A stretch of 64,000 nt of DNA from DATAUK01 sp036268295 (lineage in GTDB: Bacteria; Actinomycetota; Actinomycetes; JAFAQI01): assembly GCA_036268295.1 (NCBI GenBank), contig DATAUK010000014.1, positions 1 through 64,000 of the forward strand, read 5' to 3'. The notes under the pieces are model-generated. The model was not told the origin of the DNA, made no database searches, and saw only the letters and a program-made list of their open reading frames with translations. Positions 36,243 through 44,979 of the stretch are shown here, one piece after another; within the stretch, counting starts at the first letter, position 1; every line of letters begins with the position of its first letter. The translations under genes were made by a program, and so were the position numbers.

Positions 36243-36827
36243 ATGAAGTTGCTGTTGATCGGGCCGCCCGGGTCGGGTAAAGGCACCCAGGGACAGCTGC
36301 TTTCCGACCGTTTCGGACTGGTGCACATCGCCGCCGGCGACCTGTTGCGGGCCGAGGTCGAGGCAGGGACGCCGATCGGCAAGCAGGTCTCGGAATACCT
36401 GGACAACGGCGAGCTGGTGCCCGATGAGGTCATCATCGACCTGCTGATGCCGGTCGTGGTCAAGGCCGTTGCCGGCAACGGCTACGTGCTTGACGGCTTC
36501 CCCCGATCGGTCGGCCAGGCGCTCGTGGCGCGGGGAATGGCCGAGGAGGCCGGCGCGACACCAGATGCGGTGATCTATCTCGAGGCCTCGACCGACGAGC
36601 TGGTCCGGCGGATCCTCGAGCGCGCGAAGATCGAAGGCCGAAGCGACGATACCGAAGAGGTCGTCCAAAACCGGCTCGACGTCTTCGACGAGGCGACCAA
36701 GCCGCTGATCGAGTACTACCGGGCTCGCGGGCTGCTTCGGGTGATCGACGCCAACCAGAGCGAAGAGCAGGTGGCCGAGCACATCCTCGCCGCCATCGGG
36801 GCACTCCCGGACCCGACGGACGAGTAG
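36243..36827 (+). CDS. adk: Adenylate kinase (short form)
   Basis: 194 residues with P-loop LLIGPPGSGKGTQGQLL, AMP-binding block HIAAGDLLRAEVEAGTPIG, DGFPRS and the C-terminal RLDVFDEATKPLIEYYRARG. It lacks the long zinc-type LID insert, as is usual for actinobacteria. It converts ATP + AMP to two ADP. Its usual place is next to secY in the ribosomal protein cluster; here it follows an MFS gene before hemW, so it may be a second copy. GTG 36237 is an in-frame alternative start. Confidence 0.88.
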   Translation: MKLLLIGPPGSGKGTQGQLLSDRFGLVHIAAGDLLRAEVEAGTPIGKQVSEYLDNGELVPDEVIIDLLMPVVVKAVAGNGYVLDGFPRSVGQALVARGMAEEAGATPDAVIYLEASTDELVRRILERAKIEGRSDDTEEVVQNRLDVFDEATKPLIEYYRARGLLRVIDANQSEEQVAEHILAAIGALPDPTDE

Positions 36828-36835
36828 GACCGGCC

Positions 36836-38056
36836 CTGCCTTCTGCACTTCCGGACGGTGAGCCGGCACCGGCGGGCGGCGAGCTCCCGGCGGCCGCTCT
36901 CAGCGGACTTGGATCGCGCCCGTTCGGCGTCTACGTCCACGTGCCGTTCTGTGCGACCCGTTGCGGCTACTGCGATTTCAACACCTACACCGCGACCGAG
37001 CTCGGCGGCGGGGCCTCAGCCGCGTCGTACGCCGAGACCGCCTCGCGAGAGCTGGCGCTGGCACGCATAGTGCTGGGGGAGCGCGAGGTGCCGGTCAGCA
37101 CGGTGTTCTTCGGCGGCGGGACGCCGACGCTGTTGCCCGCGACAGATCTGGTGGCGCTGCTGGCGGGAATCGATGCCGAGTTCGGTCTGGCGGCTGACGC
37201 CGAAGTCACGACGGAGGCCAACCCCGAGTCGGTGACGCCGGCCTCCCTCGCGGCGCTTCGAGCCGGTGGCTTCACGCGGATCAGCTTCGGGATGCAGTCA
37301 GTCGTTCCGCACGTGTTGGCCACGCTCGACCGGCAGCACACGCCGGGTCGCGCCGCGGCTGCGGTCGCCGAGGCACGCGCCGCCGGGTTCGAGCAGATCA
37401 GTCTCGACCTGATCTACGGCACGCCGGGGGAGACCGACGACGACTGGCGTGCCTCCCTTGCTGCGGCGATCGCAACCGGGGTCGACCATGTCTCGGCATA
37501 CTCACTGATCGTCGAGCCGGGCACCCGACTGGCGGCGCGGATCGGGCGCGGCGAGCTGCCGATGACGGATGACGACGTCCTTGCCGACCGCTACGTGATC
37601 GCCGACGAGGCGCTCTCGGCCGCCGGACTGCAGTGGTACGAGGTGTCGAACTGGGCGCGGTCCGAGGCGTCGCAGGCCAGGCACAACCTGCTCTATTGGA
37701 CCGGCGGCGACTGGTGGGGCGTCGGTCCGGGGGCTCACAGCCACGTCGGCGGCGTGCGGTGGTGGAACGTGAAGCATCCGCGCGACTACGCGGCGCAGCT
37801 CGCCACTGGTTCCTCACCCGCGGCGGCCCGCGAGGTGTTGACGGCAACCGACCGCGCCGTCGAGCAGGTGATGCTGCGGTTGCGGCTGCGCTCCGGTCTT
37901 GCGCTGTCCGAGCTGAGCGAGCCGGCCGGACCGGTAGCCGCTCGGGCGGTCGAGGACGGCTTGCTCGATCCGGCGTCCTACGACGCGGGCACCGCCGTGC
38001 TCACCGCCCGTGGACGGCTGCTGGCCGATGCGCTGGTCCGCGATCTTGTCGAGTAA
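36836..38056 (+). CDS. hemW: Radical SAM heme chaperone HemW, probable CTG start
   Basis: About 406 residues. The radical-SAM cluster motif is CATRCGYC in YVHVPFCATRCGYCDFN; also VFFGGGTPTLL, SFGMQS and SLDLIYGTPGE. HemW binds heme and an iron-sulphur cluster and delivers heme to respiratory enzymes. The frame upstream of the first GTG (36941) reads PSALPDGEP from CTG 36836, the sequence that commonly starts actinobacterial HemW proteins directly after Met. The CTG is therefore taken as the start codon; starting at 36941 would delete part of the barrel. Confidence 0.88.
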   Translation: MPSALPDGEPAPAGGELPAAALSGLGSRPFGVYVHVPFCATRCGYCDFNTYTATELGGGASAASYAETASRELALARIVLGEREVPVSTVFFGGGTPTLLPATDLVALLAGIDAEFGLAADAEVTTEANPESVTPASLAALRAGGFTRISFGMQSVVPHVLATLDRQHTPGRAAAAVAEARAAGFEQISLDLIYGTPGETDDDWRASLAAAIATGVDHVSAYSLIVEPGTRLAARIGRGELPMTDDDVLADRYVIADEALSAAGLQWYEVSNWARSEASQARHNLLYWTGGDWWGVGPGAHSHVGGVRWWNVKHPRDYAAQLATGSSPAAAREVLTATDRAVEQVMLRLRLRSGLALSELSEPAGPVAARAVEDGLLDPASYDAGTAVLTARGRLLADALVRDLVE

Positions 38057-38118
38057 TGTTCCCCCGCTCGTCACCTAATCCAGTGGAACCTGTCGTACCC
38101 GAAGGGCAGATTGGTGAC

Positions 38119-38196
38119 ATGGCCGATCTGTTTGCGATCTTCGGAATCGTCACGGTGAGCCTGCTGGGCGTCGCCCGGTGGTGGGAAGAGCATTAG
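38119..38196 (+). CDS. Possible 25-residue membrane microprotein
   Basis: An ATG-initiated frame of 25 codons (MADLFAIFGIVTVSLLGVAR, then WWEEH) with one hydrophobic helix and an aromatic-acidic end. It lies alone between hemW and a sigma factor remnant. No clear Shine-Dalgarno sequence was seen. Coding status is uncertain. Confidence 0.3.
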   Translation: MADLFAIFGIVTVSLLGVARWWEEH

Positions 38197-38213
38197 AGAC
38201 TCGATGCAAGGTT

Positions 38214-38246
38214 CGGTCTACCCGGTGCGTTAGGACGGGTAGACCG
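38214..38246 (+). promoter_or_regulatory. 10-bp inverted repeat before the sigma remnant
   Basis: CGGTCTACCC (38214-38223) and GGGTAGACCG (38237-38246) pair perfectly across 13 nt that contain GTTAGGAC. It is placed just upstream of the sigma factor remnant and could be an operator or an RNA hairpin. Confidence 0.4.
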
Positions 38247-38263
38247 GCAAGCATCGGAGACGC

Positions 38264-38416
38264 GTGGTCAGCACGCACAACGCGTCTTTCCAGGAGTACG
38301 TCGCAAGTCGTGGCCACTCGCTGGCCCGGCTGGCATATCTGCTGTCGGCAACCGTTGCGACGCCGGTACGTCGGGACGATCATCACTCGGAGCGCCAAAT
38401 GGGTGATTTCAGTTAA
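38264..38416 (+). pseudogene. 5' fragment of a SigE-family ECF sigma factor
   Basis: From GTG 38264, with GGAGA upstream, the first 26 codons read NASFQEYVASRGHSLARLAY then LLS, the typical region-2 start of SigE-family ECF sigma factors. Homology then ends, and the frame stops after 50 codons at 38416. Regions 2.2-4 are missing. The gene start and its upstream inverted repeat survive, suggesting a deletion that joined it to the following unrelated sequence. Confidence 0.5.
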
Positions 38417-38445
38417 TTCAATGCGCCACCGGTCGATAGAGCGTT

Positions 38446-40392
38446 GTGGTGTCATTCCGATCGATCTTCGTGGCGGCATGTTCGACTGTCATTGTCTTGT
38501 CCGCCACTGCCGTCGCAGCGCCGCGGGCGCCCGCTGCCGACACGCAGACCCACCTGCCGTTCACGAGTTACACCGGCATGCTCGTCGACGAGGCGCACGG
38601 ACACATCTTCTTCACATCAGGCACGTCGACGCTCACGATCACCGATCTCACCGGCGCAAACCCAGTCACCGTGAGTGGGCTGGCCGGAGCCGTCGGCTTG
38701 GCTATGTCTCCGGACGGTCAGACGGTCTATGTCGCCGCCCGATCGGCCAACGAGATCGCGGCGGTCGATACGTCGACGCTGACGATCGCAACGACCTTCA
38801 GCGGACTGTCGTGCCCGCGCTACCTTGCATTCGCCGGTGGCACCTTGTACTTCTCCTACGGGTGCAACGCCGAGCAAGGAAATATCGGAAGCATCGATTT
38901 TAGCGGCGCTTCCCCGTTGGTTTCGACCGGGTTGGTTACCGACAACTGGTACGGCCCGCCCTACCTCGCTGCGGGAAACGCCGACTCCCATGTCCTCGCC
39001 GCCGCGGACGCGGACACGGAACCTAACAAGATCGTCACGTACGACGTGTCGAGTGGTGCGCCCACGAAGCTTGCACAGAGCCAGACCGGCATTTGCGAGA
39101 ACTTCCAAGCGATGGCGGTCACATCGACCGGGGCGGCTGTGGCCTTGGCGTGCGGCTCGCCGTACCACGTGACCGTGCTCAACACCACGGACTTGACGAC
39201 AATGGACACCTACGGGGATAGCAGCCCTTACCCTGCCGGCGTCGCCATCTCGGATGATGACGCTGCAATCGCCGCCGGGTTCAGTCAGAACGATCCGAAC
39301 GTCGCGGTCTATCCACTCGAGTCACCCACCAGCCCCACTACGCAGTACGACCTGCAAGCGGGCGGGTCCGGTTTCCTGGCCAGCAACGGGATGCAGTTCG
39401 GCCCAAGTGGAGACCTGTACGTGGTGGTGCCGACGAGCGTCTACGGCGACGACTTCGATCTGTTCGTCTTGCACGACTCGATGCTTCCGGCGAGCGATAT
39501 CACCGTGTCGGTTCCTGCGACAGCCTCAGTCGGCCAGTCGGTCACGGTCCGGGGCACGGTGGCCTCGTCGATTTCGTTGGACTATCCGGTCACCCTGACC
39601 GTAACGCGGACGGACGGCACCGGGACGCAGGCGCTGCCGCCGGTAACGACAGACCAGACGGGGAGGTTCTCCTTCCAGGACACACCGATCGATGACGGGC
39701 CCGTCGCCTATACCGTCGTCTACGGCGGGGACACCGCTCACCGCGGCGGCCAGGCAGACGCGACCGTGAGCGTCGCCCGACTGGCGTCGACAGTTTCCCT
39801 CACCACCGACCACCATCGATATCGCTACCGCTCGAAGGTGCATCTCACCGCTCATCTCGGCGTGGCCAGCAACAATCGGGTCGTGTCGATATACGCCAAA
39901 CCCCACGGCAAAACCCGCCGTCTCGTCACGAGCGGCGAAGTTGACGCTCACCGCAACCTGAGGGTGGCGGTCACGGTCACCCGAAACACCCAGTTCATCG
40001 CCACTTTCAGCGGTGACCGTACGTACGCACCGGCAACCGACACGCGCACCGTGAAATCTCATGCACGCATCCTTGAGGGACTTCAAGGCGGCCGGGGGCA
40101 CTCCGGCGGCTACCGGATCTACAACAGCGGCCGCTCGCCGGCACTCGACACCTTGCTACAACCGTTGCAGCCGGGTGTCTGCGTCTACGTGAACTCTCAA
40201 CGTTTCTACGACGGCAGGTGGCACCGGATCGCGACGACCTGCGTGCACACGAATTCACAGGGTGCCTCGGCCGGCCTGCTCTATGGCAGGCACGCGGTTG
40301 GTGAGCTCTATCGAATGCGCGCCGAGTTTCGGGGTAACTCCGTCGCGATGGCGCGCCGGGGCCGCTGGCTCAGGTTCAGGTTCCACGCCTAG
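38446..40392 (+). CDS. Large secreted beta-propeller / Ig-like protein
   Basis: 648 residues. A signal peptide (IFVAACSTVIVLSATAVAAP) is followed by a seven-bladed-propeller-like region (about 40-340) with blade motifs such as GLAMSPDGQTVYVAARSANE, then two Ig-like/Big_3-like domains (about 345-545; VSVPATASVGQSVTVRG, FSGDRTYAPA) and a C-terminal region with two cysteines. The Ig-like parts are of the kind used in bacterial surface adhesins. The GTG start has no strong Shine-Dalgarno sequence. It follows a degraded sigma factor gene and may be a recent arrival. Function unknown. Confidence 0.65.
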   Translation: MVSFRSIFVAACSTVIVLSATAVAAPRAPAADTQTHLPFTSYTGMLVDEAHGHIFFTSGTSTLTITDLTGANPVTVSGLAGAVGLAMSPDGQTVYVAARSANEIAAVDTSTLTIATTFSGLSCPRYLAFAGGTLYFSYGCNAEQGNIGSIDFSGASPLVSTGLVTDNWYGPPYLAAGNADSHVLAAADADTEPNKIVTYDVSSGAPTKLAQSQTGICENFQAMAVTSTGAAVALACGSPYHVTVLNTTDLTTMDTYGDSSPYPAGVAISDDDAAIAAGFSQNDPNVAVYPLESPTSPTTQYDLQAGGSGFLASNGMQFGPSGDLYVVVPTSVYGDDFDLFVLHDSMLPASDITVSVPATASVGQSVTVRGTVASSISLDYPVTLTVTRTDGTGTQALPPVTTDQTGRFSFQDTPIDDGPVAYTVVYGGDTAHRGGQADATVSVARLASTVSLTTDHHRYRYRSKVHLTAHLGVASNNRVVSIYAKPHGKTRRLVTSGEVDAHRNLRVAVTVTRNTQFIATFSGDRTYAPATDTRTVKSHARILEGLQGGRGHSGGYRIYNSGRSPALDTLLQPLQPGVCVYVNSQRFYDGRWHRIATTCVHTNSQGASAGLLYGRHAVGELYRMRAEFRGNSVAMARRGRWLRFRFHA

Positions 40393-40593
40393 CCATACGA
40401 GTCGATCCGGACCGCCTATGCGTACCGCTGAAAAGCCGGTCGCTTAGCGTGGATCTAGCGTCTGATCGCCCCGGGCGGTGTGAGTGTGGGTGATGCCGGG
40501 TCCTCGCGGACGGTTGTCGGTCTCAGACCGGGAGCGGCGATCACGCCGTGGCCGGATCCAGGCTTAGCGACCGCCGGATGCCATGATCGGGCG

Positions 40594-41244
40594 GTGGTCG
40601 ACACTGACGTTTCCGAGGTGGTCGCAGGAGCCGGCGAGTCGCACCGCCGGCTGAGCGGGGCGATCGAGTCGTTGACCGACGAGCAGGCGCGGAGCGCCTC
40701 GCTGCTGCCGGGATGGAGCGTCGGACACGTGCTGACGCACCTCGCCCGTAACGCGGACTCGCACGCCCGGATGATGCGCGCGGCGATGGCCGGCGATGCG
40801 GTCCCGCAGTACGGCCCCGACTACGAGCGGACAGCCGGCATCGAGGCGGGCGCGGCCCGGCCGGCAGCCGCGCTGATCGAGGACGTCGGTTCCAGCGCCG
40901 CGGCACTGGAAGCGGTCTGGGACGAGATGACCGATGCGGCCTGGGCCGGGCATGGCTTCAACGAGCCCCACGAAGAGATCTGGCCATGCCGGCTGATGCC
41001 GTTCCATCGCTGGCGCGAAGTCGAGCTTCACCACCTCGATCTCGGCCTCGGCTACACGTCCGCGGACTGGCCAGCCGGGTACGTCGACCGCGAGCTCGCG
41101 GTGAGCTTGCAGTCGCTTCCTGAGCGCATCACCGAAGTCGATCGCCAGCGGCTGCTCGGGTGGCTGGTCGGCCGTGACGGATCGCAGCCGGCCCTCGATC
41201 TCGAGCCTTGGCAGGCCCGTCGCGACCACTATCTCAGGGTCTGA
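40594..41244 (+). CDS. Mycothiol-dependent maleylpyruvate isomerase-family protein
   Basis: 216 residues of the DinB-like MDMPI family. LLPGWSVGHVLTHLARNADS near 47 and PFHRWREVELHHLDLGLGY near 145 provide the His/Glu metal ligands. These enzymes use mycothiol as cofactor for isomerisation or transfer reactions. Start GTG 40594 is chosen because a CATGAT box lies 6 nt upstream, fitting the leaderless pattern; a longer frame upstream looks non-coding. The substrate is unknown; the gene supports an actinobacterial, mycothiol-making host. Confidence 0.8.
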   Translation: MVDTDVSEVVAGAGESHRRLSGAIESLTDEQARSASLLPGWSVGHVLTHLARNADSHARMMRAAMAGDAVPQYGPDYERTAGIEAGAARPAAALIEDVGSSAAALEAVWDEMTDAAWAGHGFNEPHEEIWPCRLMPFHRWREVELHHLDLGLGYTSADWPAGYVDRELAVSLQSLPERITEVDRQRLLGWLVGRDGSQPALDLEPWQARRDHYLRV

Positions 41245-41303
41245 GGCTCAGCTCGCTGCCGCGAGGTCGAGGTCACAACCTCGATCCGCGGAGTGTCCCG
41301 CCG

Positions 41304-41335
41304 TACACTTGGCACTCAACGGTGCGGAGTGCCAA
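41304..41335 (+). promoter_or_regulatory. CIRCE operator and -10 box of hrcA-dnaJ
   Basis: TTGGCACTC (41309-41317), nine-base spacer, GAGTGCCAA (41327-41335): the CIRCE element bound by HrcA. The -10 box TACACT (41304-41309) abuts its left arm, so HrcA binding would block initiation. This is classical heat-shock autoregulation. Confidence 0.92.
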
Positions 41336-41358
41336 TCGGGGGTTCGAGGAGGGATCGC

Positions 41359-42375
41359 ATGCTTGACGACCGCAAGCTCGAGGTCCTTCGCGCCATCGTC
41401 GAGGACTACGTGTCGACCAATGAGCCGGTCGGGTCGAAGGTGCTGGTCGAGCGTCACCACCTCGGCGTCTCACCCGCAACGATTCGCAACGACATGGGTG
41501 CGCTCGAGGACGAGGGCTACATCACGCAGCCGCACACCAGCGCCGGCCGGGTGCCGACCGACAAGGGCTATCGGCTGTTCGTCGACAAGCTGTCGACTGT
41601 CAAGCCGCTGACACCGGCCGAGCGCCGCGCCATCGAGGAGTTCCTGCGCGGCGCCGTCGACCTCGACGACGTGGTCAGCCGCACCGTCCGGCTGCTCGCC
41701 CAACTCACCCGCCAGGTCGCAGTCGTGCAGTACCCGTCGCTGTCGCGATCCTCGGTGCGGCACCTTGAGATCGTGCGGCTCTCCGATACCCGGCTGATGG
41801 TCGTGCTGATCACCGACACCGGCCGGGTCGAGCAACGGGTCGTCGAGCTGCCCGGGCCGCTGACCGAGGACGAGGTCGCCGAGCTTCGTACCGACTTCAA
41901 CAGCCGGATTGCCGGCCGGCCGCTCGCCGACGCCGCGAGCCTGGTGACGGACCTTCCGGAGACTGTCCCGGCGGCAGCCAGACCGACTCTGATCGCGGTG
42001 CTCGCCACCGTGCTCGAGACGCTGGTCGAGCGCGTCGACGAGCGGGTTGTGCTGGCCGGCACCGCCAACCTGGCCCGAGGCAGCGCACTGGACTTCCCCG
42101 GCACGATCCGCCCGGTGCTCGAAGCACTCGAGGAGCACGTCGTGCTGCTCCGGCTGCTCGGCGACACCGCCGATCCGCAGACCGTGCACGTCAGCATCGG
42201 CGGTGAGAACCCGCACGCCGGCCTGCAGACCGCGTCGGTGGTCTCGACGGCGTACGGCGCGAATGCGCTTGCCTCGCTCGGCGTGCTCGGCCCGACCCGG
42301 ATGGACTACCCGGGGGCGATGGGCGCGGTTCGCGCAGTCGCGCGCTACGTCGGCCAGATCCTGGCCGAGGCCTGA
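41359..42375 (+). CDS. hrcA: Heat-inducible repressor HrcA
   Basis: 338 residues. The N-terminal winged HTH contains RKLEVLRAIVEDYVSTNEPV and VSPATIRNDMGALEDEGYI then QPHTSAGRVPTDKGYR; the GAF-like HrcA domain follows. ATG 41359 is preceded by GAGGAGGG. It represses its own operon through the CIRCE element 24 bp upstream and is co-transcribed with dnaJ (7 bp downstream). Confidence 0.95.
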   Translation: MLDDRKLEVLRAIVEDYVSTNEPVGSKVLVERHHLGVSPATIRNDMGALEDEGYITQPHTSAGRVPTDKGYRLFVDKLSTVKPLTPAERRAIEEFLRGAVDLDDVVSRTVRLLAQLTRQVAVVQYPSLSRSSVRHLEIVRLSDTRLMVVLITDTGRVEQRVVELPGPLTEDEVAELRTDFNSRIAGRPLADAASLVTDLPETVPAAARPTLIAVLATVLETLVERVDERVVLAGTANLARGSALDFPGTIRPVLEALEEHVVLLRLLGDTADPQTVHVSIGGENPHAGLQTASVVSTAYGANALASLGVLGPTRMDYPGAMGAVRAVARYVGQILAEA

Positions 42376-42382
42376 GGCGAGC

Positions 42383-43537
42383 ATGCCACCACGCGACTAC
42401 TACGGCATTCTCGGTGTGCCGCGAAACGCCTCGCCTGAGGAGATCAAGAAGGCCTACCGAAAGCTCGCCCGCCAGCTTCACCCCGACGTCAATCCCAGTG
42501 CGGATGCGCAGGAGCGATTCAAGGAGGTCAGCGCCGCGTACGAGGTGCTCTCCGACCCGGCGAAGCGCGAGATCGTCGATCTCGGCGGCGACCCGCTGGC
42601 TCCCGGTGGCGGAGGTGCCGGCGCCGGTGCCGGTCCGTTCGGTGGGTTCTCCGACATCATGGACGCCTTTTTCGGCGGGGCGACCGCGGGCGGCCAACGC
42701 GGGCCGCGCTCGCGGATCCGGCCAGGAGCCGACGCGCTGGTCCGCCTCGATCTCGACCTCGCCGACACGGCATTCGGAGTGGCGCGCGAGATCACGCTCG
42801 ACACCGCTATCCGATGCGCCACCTGCGCCGGCGCCGGCACTGCGGCGGGCACCCATCCGCAGGCCTGCCAGACCTGCAACGGGCGCGGCGAGGTGCAGTC
42901 GGTGCAGCGCTCGTTCCTCGGCCAGATCGTCACCTCGCGACCGTGTCCGGAGTGCGGCGGTGTTGGTTCGAAGATCACCCACCCGTGCGCGGACTGTGGT
43001 GGCGAGGGCCGGGTGCGGGCCCGTCGTACCGTGACGATCAAGGTGCCGGCCGGCGTCGACGATGGGATGCGACTGCGACTGACCGGCGAGGGCGAGGTCG
43101 GTCCCGGCGGCGGACCGCCGGGGGATTTGTACGTCGAGATCCGCGAGCGGCCGCATCCGCAGTTCACCCGTGACCAGGACGACCTGCACTGCCGACTGGA
43201 GCTGCCGATGACCGCGGCTGCGCTCGGCACCGAGGTCACCTTGCAGACCTTAGATGGCGAGGAGAACCTCGTGATCAAGGCCGGCACGCAGGCCGGGACG
43301 GTGCAGACCTTGAAAGGCCGGGGCGTGCCGCACCTCAACCGGGGCGTCGGGCGCGGCGACCTGCACGTGCATTACGAGGTCATGACGCCGAGCCGGCTCG
43401 ACGCCGAGCAGGAGCGACTGCTGCGTGAGCTGGCCAAGCTGCGCGGCGAGGAAGAGCCGCAGGTGACCGTCACCAATCCGGCGACTGCAGGCAACGGCCA
43501 GGGTTTGTTCTCCCGGCTGCGCGACGCTTTCAAGTGA
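42383..43537 (+). CDS. dnaJ: Chaperone DnaJ
   Basis: 384 residues. J domain with DYYGILGVPRNASPEEIKK and the HPD motif (QLHPDVNP), a short Gly-rich linker (about 72-90), and four zinc-finger repeats CATCAGAG, CQTCNGRG, CPECGGVG and CADCGGEG, followed by substrate-binding domains. It stimulates DnaK ATPase. This is the hrcA-linked DnaJ2 type of actinobacteria. Confidence 0.95.
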   Translation: MPPRDYYGILGVPRNASPEEIKKAYRKLARQLHPDVNPSADAQERFKEVSAAYEVLSDPAKREIVDLGGDPLAPGGGGAGAGAGPFGGFSDIMDAFFGGATAGGQRGPRSRIRPGADALVRLDLDLADTAFGVAREITLDTAIRCATCAGAGTAAGTHPQACQTCNGRGEVQSVQRSFLGQIVTSRPCPECGGVGSKITHPCADCGGEGRVRARRTVTIKVPAGVDDGMRLRLTGEGEVGPGGGPPGDLYVEIRERPHPQFTRDQDDLHCRLELPMTAAALGTEVTLQTLDGEENLVIKAGTQAGTVQTLKGRGVPHLNRGVGRGDLHVHYEVMTPSRLDAEQERLLRELAKLRGEEEPQVTVTNPATAGNGQGLFSRLRDAFK

Positions 43538-43545
43538 CCTGACCG

Positions 43546-44268
43546 GTGACCGCTCCGATGTTCTTCGCCGATCTTGGATCGGCCGGCGTCGGAGACCAGA
43601 TTGTGCTCGACGGTGACGAGGGCCGACATGCTGCCGACGTCCGCCGGCTCCGCGTCGGTGAGCCGATCAACCTCACCGACGGCGCCGGGACGGTGCTGCG
43701 TGGTGCGGTCAGCGACGTGCGAAGGGGCAGGTTGAGCGTCGCGGTCGAGTCGCGGGTGGACGTCGTCGCCTCGGTGCTGCGACTGACGGTGATTCAGGCG
43801 CTGGCACGCGGCGGTCGCGACGAGCAGGCGGTCGAGTCGATGACCGAGGTCGGGGTCGAACACGTCATCGGCTGGAAGGCCGAGCGCAACGTCGCGCGTT
43901 GGTCCGACCGCACCCAGACCCGTTGGACCGCCGCGTCGCGGGCCGCCGCCAAGCAGTCGAGGCGCGCGTGGTGGCCGCAGATCAGCGGCCCGGTCACTAC
44001 CGCTGCCGCGGCGGAGATCTGTCGTGCTGCGGACCTGGCAGTCGTGCTGCACGAAAGCGCGTCCGACCCGTTGGCGGGCCTGGACTTCCCGGCGACCGGT
44101 GAGGTCGTGGTCGTGGTCGGCCCGGAGGGTGGCATCACTGACGGCGAACTCGCCGAATTCCGCGGTGCCGGCGCGCAGATCGTACGGCTCGGTAGGACGC
44201 TGCTGCGAAGCTCTACGGCCGGAGTCGCCGCACTTGCCGTCATCTGCGCCGGCACCCGCTGGGCCTGA
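43546..44268 (+). CDS. rsmE: 16S rRNA (uracil1498-N3)-methyltransferase
   Basis: 240 residues of the SPOUT family. The N-terminal PUA-like domain includes GDEGRHAADVRRLRVGE; the knot region has VVVVGPEGGITDGEL then VRLGRTLLRSSTAGVAAL. It methylates U1498 of 16S rRNA. GTG start 8 nt after the dnaJ stop; the operon order hrcA-dnaJ-rsmE is conserved. Confidence 0.93.
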   Translation: MTAPMFFADLGSAGVGDQIVLDGDEGRHAADVRRLRVGEPINLTDGAGTVLRGAVSDVRRGRLSVAVESRVDVVASVLRLTVIQALARGGRDEQAVESMTEVGVEHVIGWKAERNVARWSDRTQTRWTAASRAAAKQSRRAWWPQISGPVTTAAAAEICRAADLAVVLHESASDPLAGLDFPATGEVVVVVGPEGGITDGELAEFRGAGAQIVRLGRTLLRSSTAGVAALAVICAGTRWA

Positions 44269-44640
44269 CGACCGCACATCAAAATTGGTACGACATAGCG
44301 GGAGCACGACTCCGGCCCATTACGCACTCAACGGTCTCGGCGACTACTTTCGCGTGAGGTAGTGAGTCGGCCCCGAATGGGTCGCCCAGTTTCGTGCTGC
44401 CGCCCGCGCAACTCGAAGCGAGGACCGTTGGCAGTAGAAGCGCGCCGATTGCGGTGCCCAACCGAAATGTTCGCCGTCGGCGCCCGATGTGACCCGTCGG
44501 CGGGAACGAAGGAGGCTATGTGATCGAGTCGCGGGAACGTACGAGAAGGCCGGCTCCCGCACGTCGTAGAGCGCCACCTCGTCGACCGCCCGAACTAGCA
44601 CACAACGTGGGTCGCGACCGCCCGTGTTGTGCGGCGATGC
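44269..44640. other. Gene-free stretch after rsmE
   Basis: No gene could be supported here. On the minus strand a short hydrophobic reading (GTAIGALLLPTVLASSCAGG, about 44399-44461) resembles a signal peptide but has only TTG as possible start and no domain follows. An AAGGAGG at 44508-44514 precedes ATG-TGA, so it opens no real frame. The stretch looks like decayed sequence between rsmE and hinT. Confidence 0.4.
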
Positions 44641-44944
44641 CTGGTTTCGCGGGGCGGTTTCGGCCACGTTGTGTGCTACTTCGAACAGAAAGGCCCGACC
44701 CGAGCGGCTCAACTCGCGGGCGAGGCCGAGATGCGGCCACTTCCGCTGCGCTATTTCCTGGACGTGATCGATGGCACCGGCTATGACGCACTGCCCTCGG
44801 CGTACCTCGCGTTCGGCGAGCAATACGCCGACGAGCGCGAATCGCGCGGCGGCCGCCGGCTGGCCAACCGTCACAGTGACCGACGCAGAGCACCGCAATC
44901 TGCTGGTAGATCCGGAGGGAGTGGCTGGCACATCGACGGTCTGA
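44641..44944 (+). pseudogene. Remnant of an alpha/beta-hydrolase-like gene
   Basis: The forward reading GGFGHVVCYFEQKGPTRAAQ, later MRPLPLRYFLDVIDGTGYDA then LPSAYLAFGEQYADERE, looks protein-like. After a frame change near 44850 it continues as AAGWPTVTVTDAEHRNLLVD and PEGVA, ending at TGA 44942-44944. The pattern resembles the C-terminal third of alpha/beta hydrolases. There is no start and no nucleophile elbow, so it is read as a decayed gene. Confidence 0.35.
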
Positions 44945-44967
44945 TCGAAGCGCTCGGATAGCTGGCT

Positions 44968-44979
44968 TAGGGTTCAGGG
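44968..44979 (+). promoter_or_regulatory. Leaderless hinT promoter
   Basis: TAGGGT (44968-44973), six nt, then GTG 44980; no Shine-Dalgarno sequence. Confidence 0.45.

Noticed and set aside
44344..44931. 195-residue minus-strand frame
   Set aside because: No domain, low-complexity composition and antisense to a more protein-like remnant.
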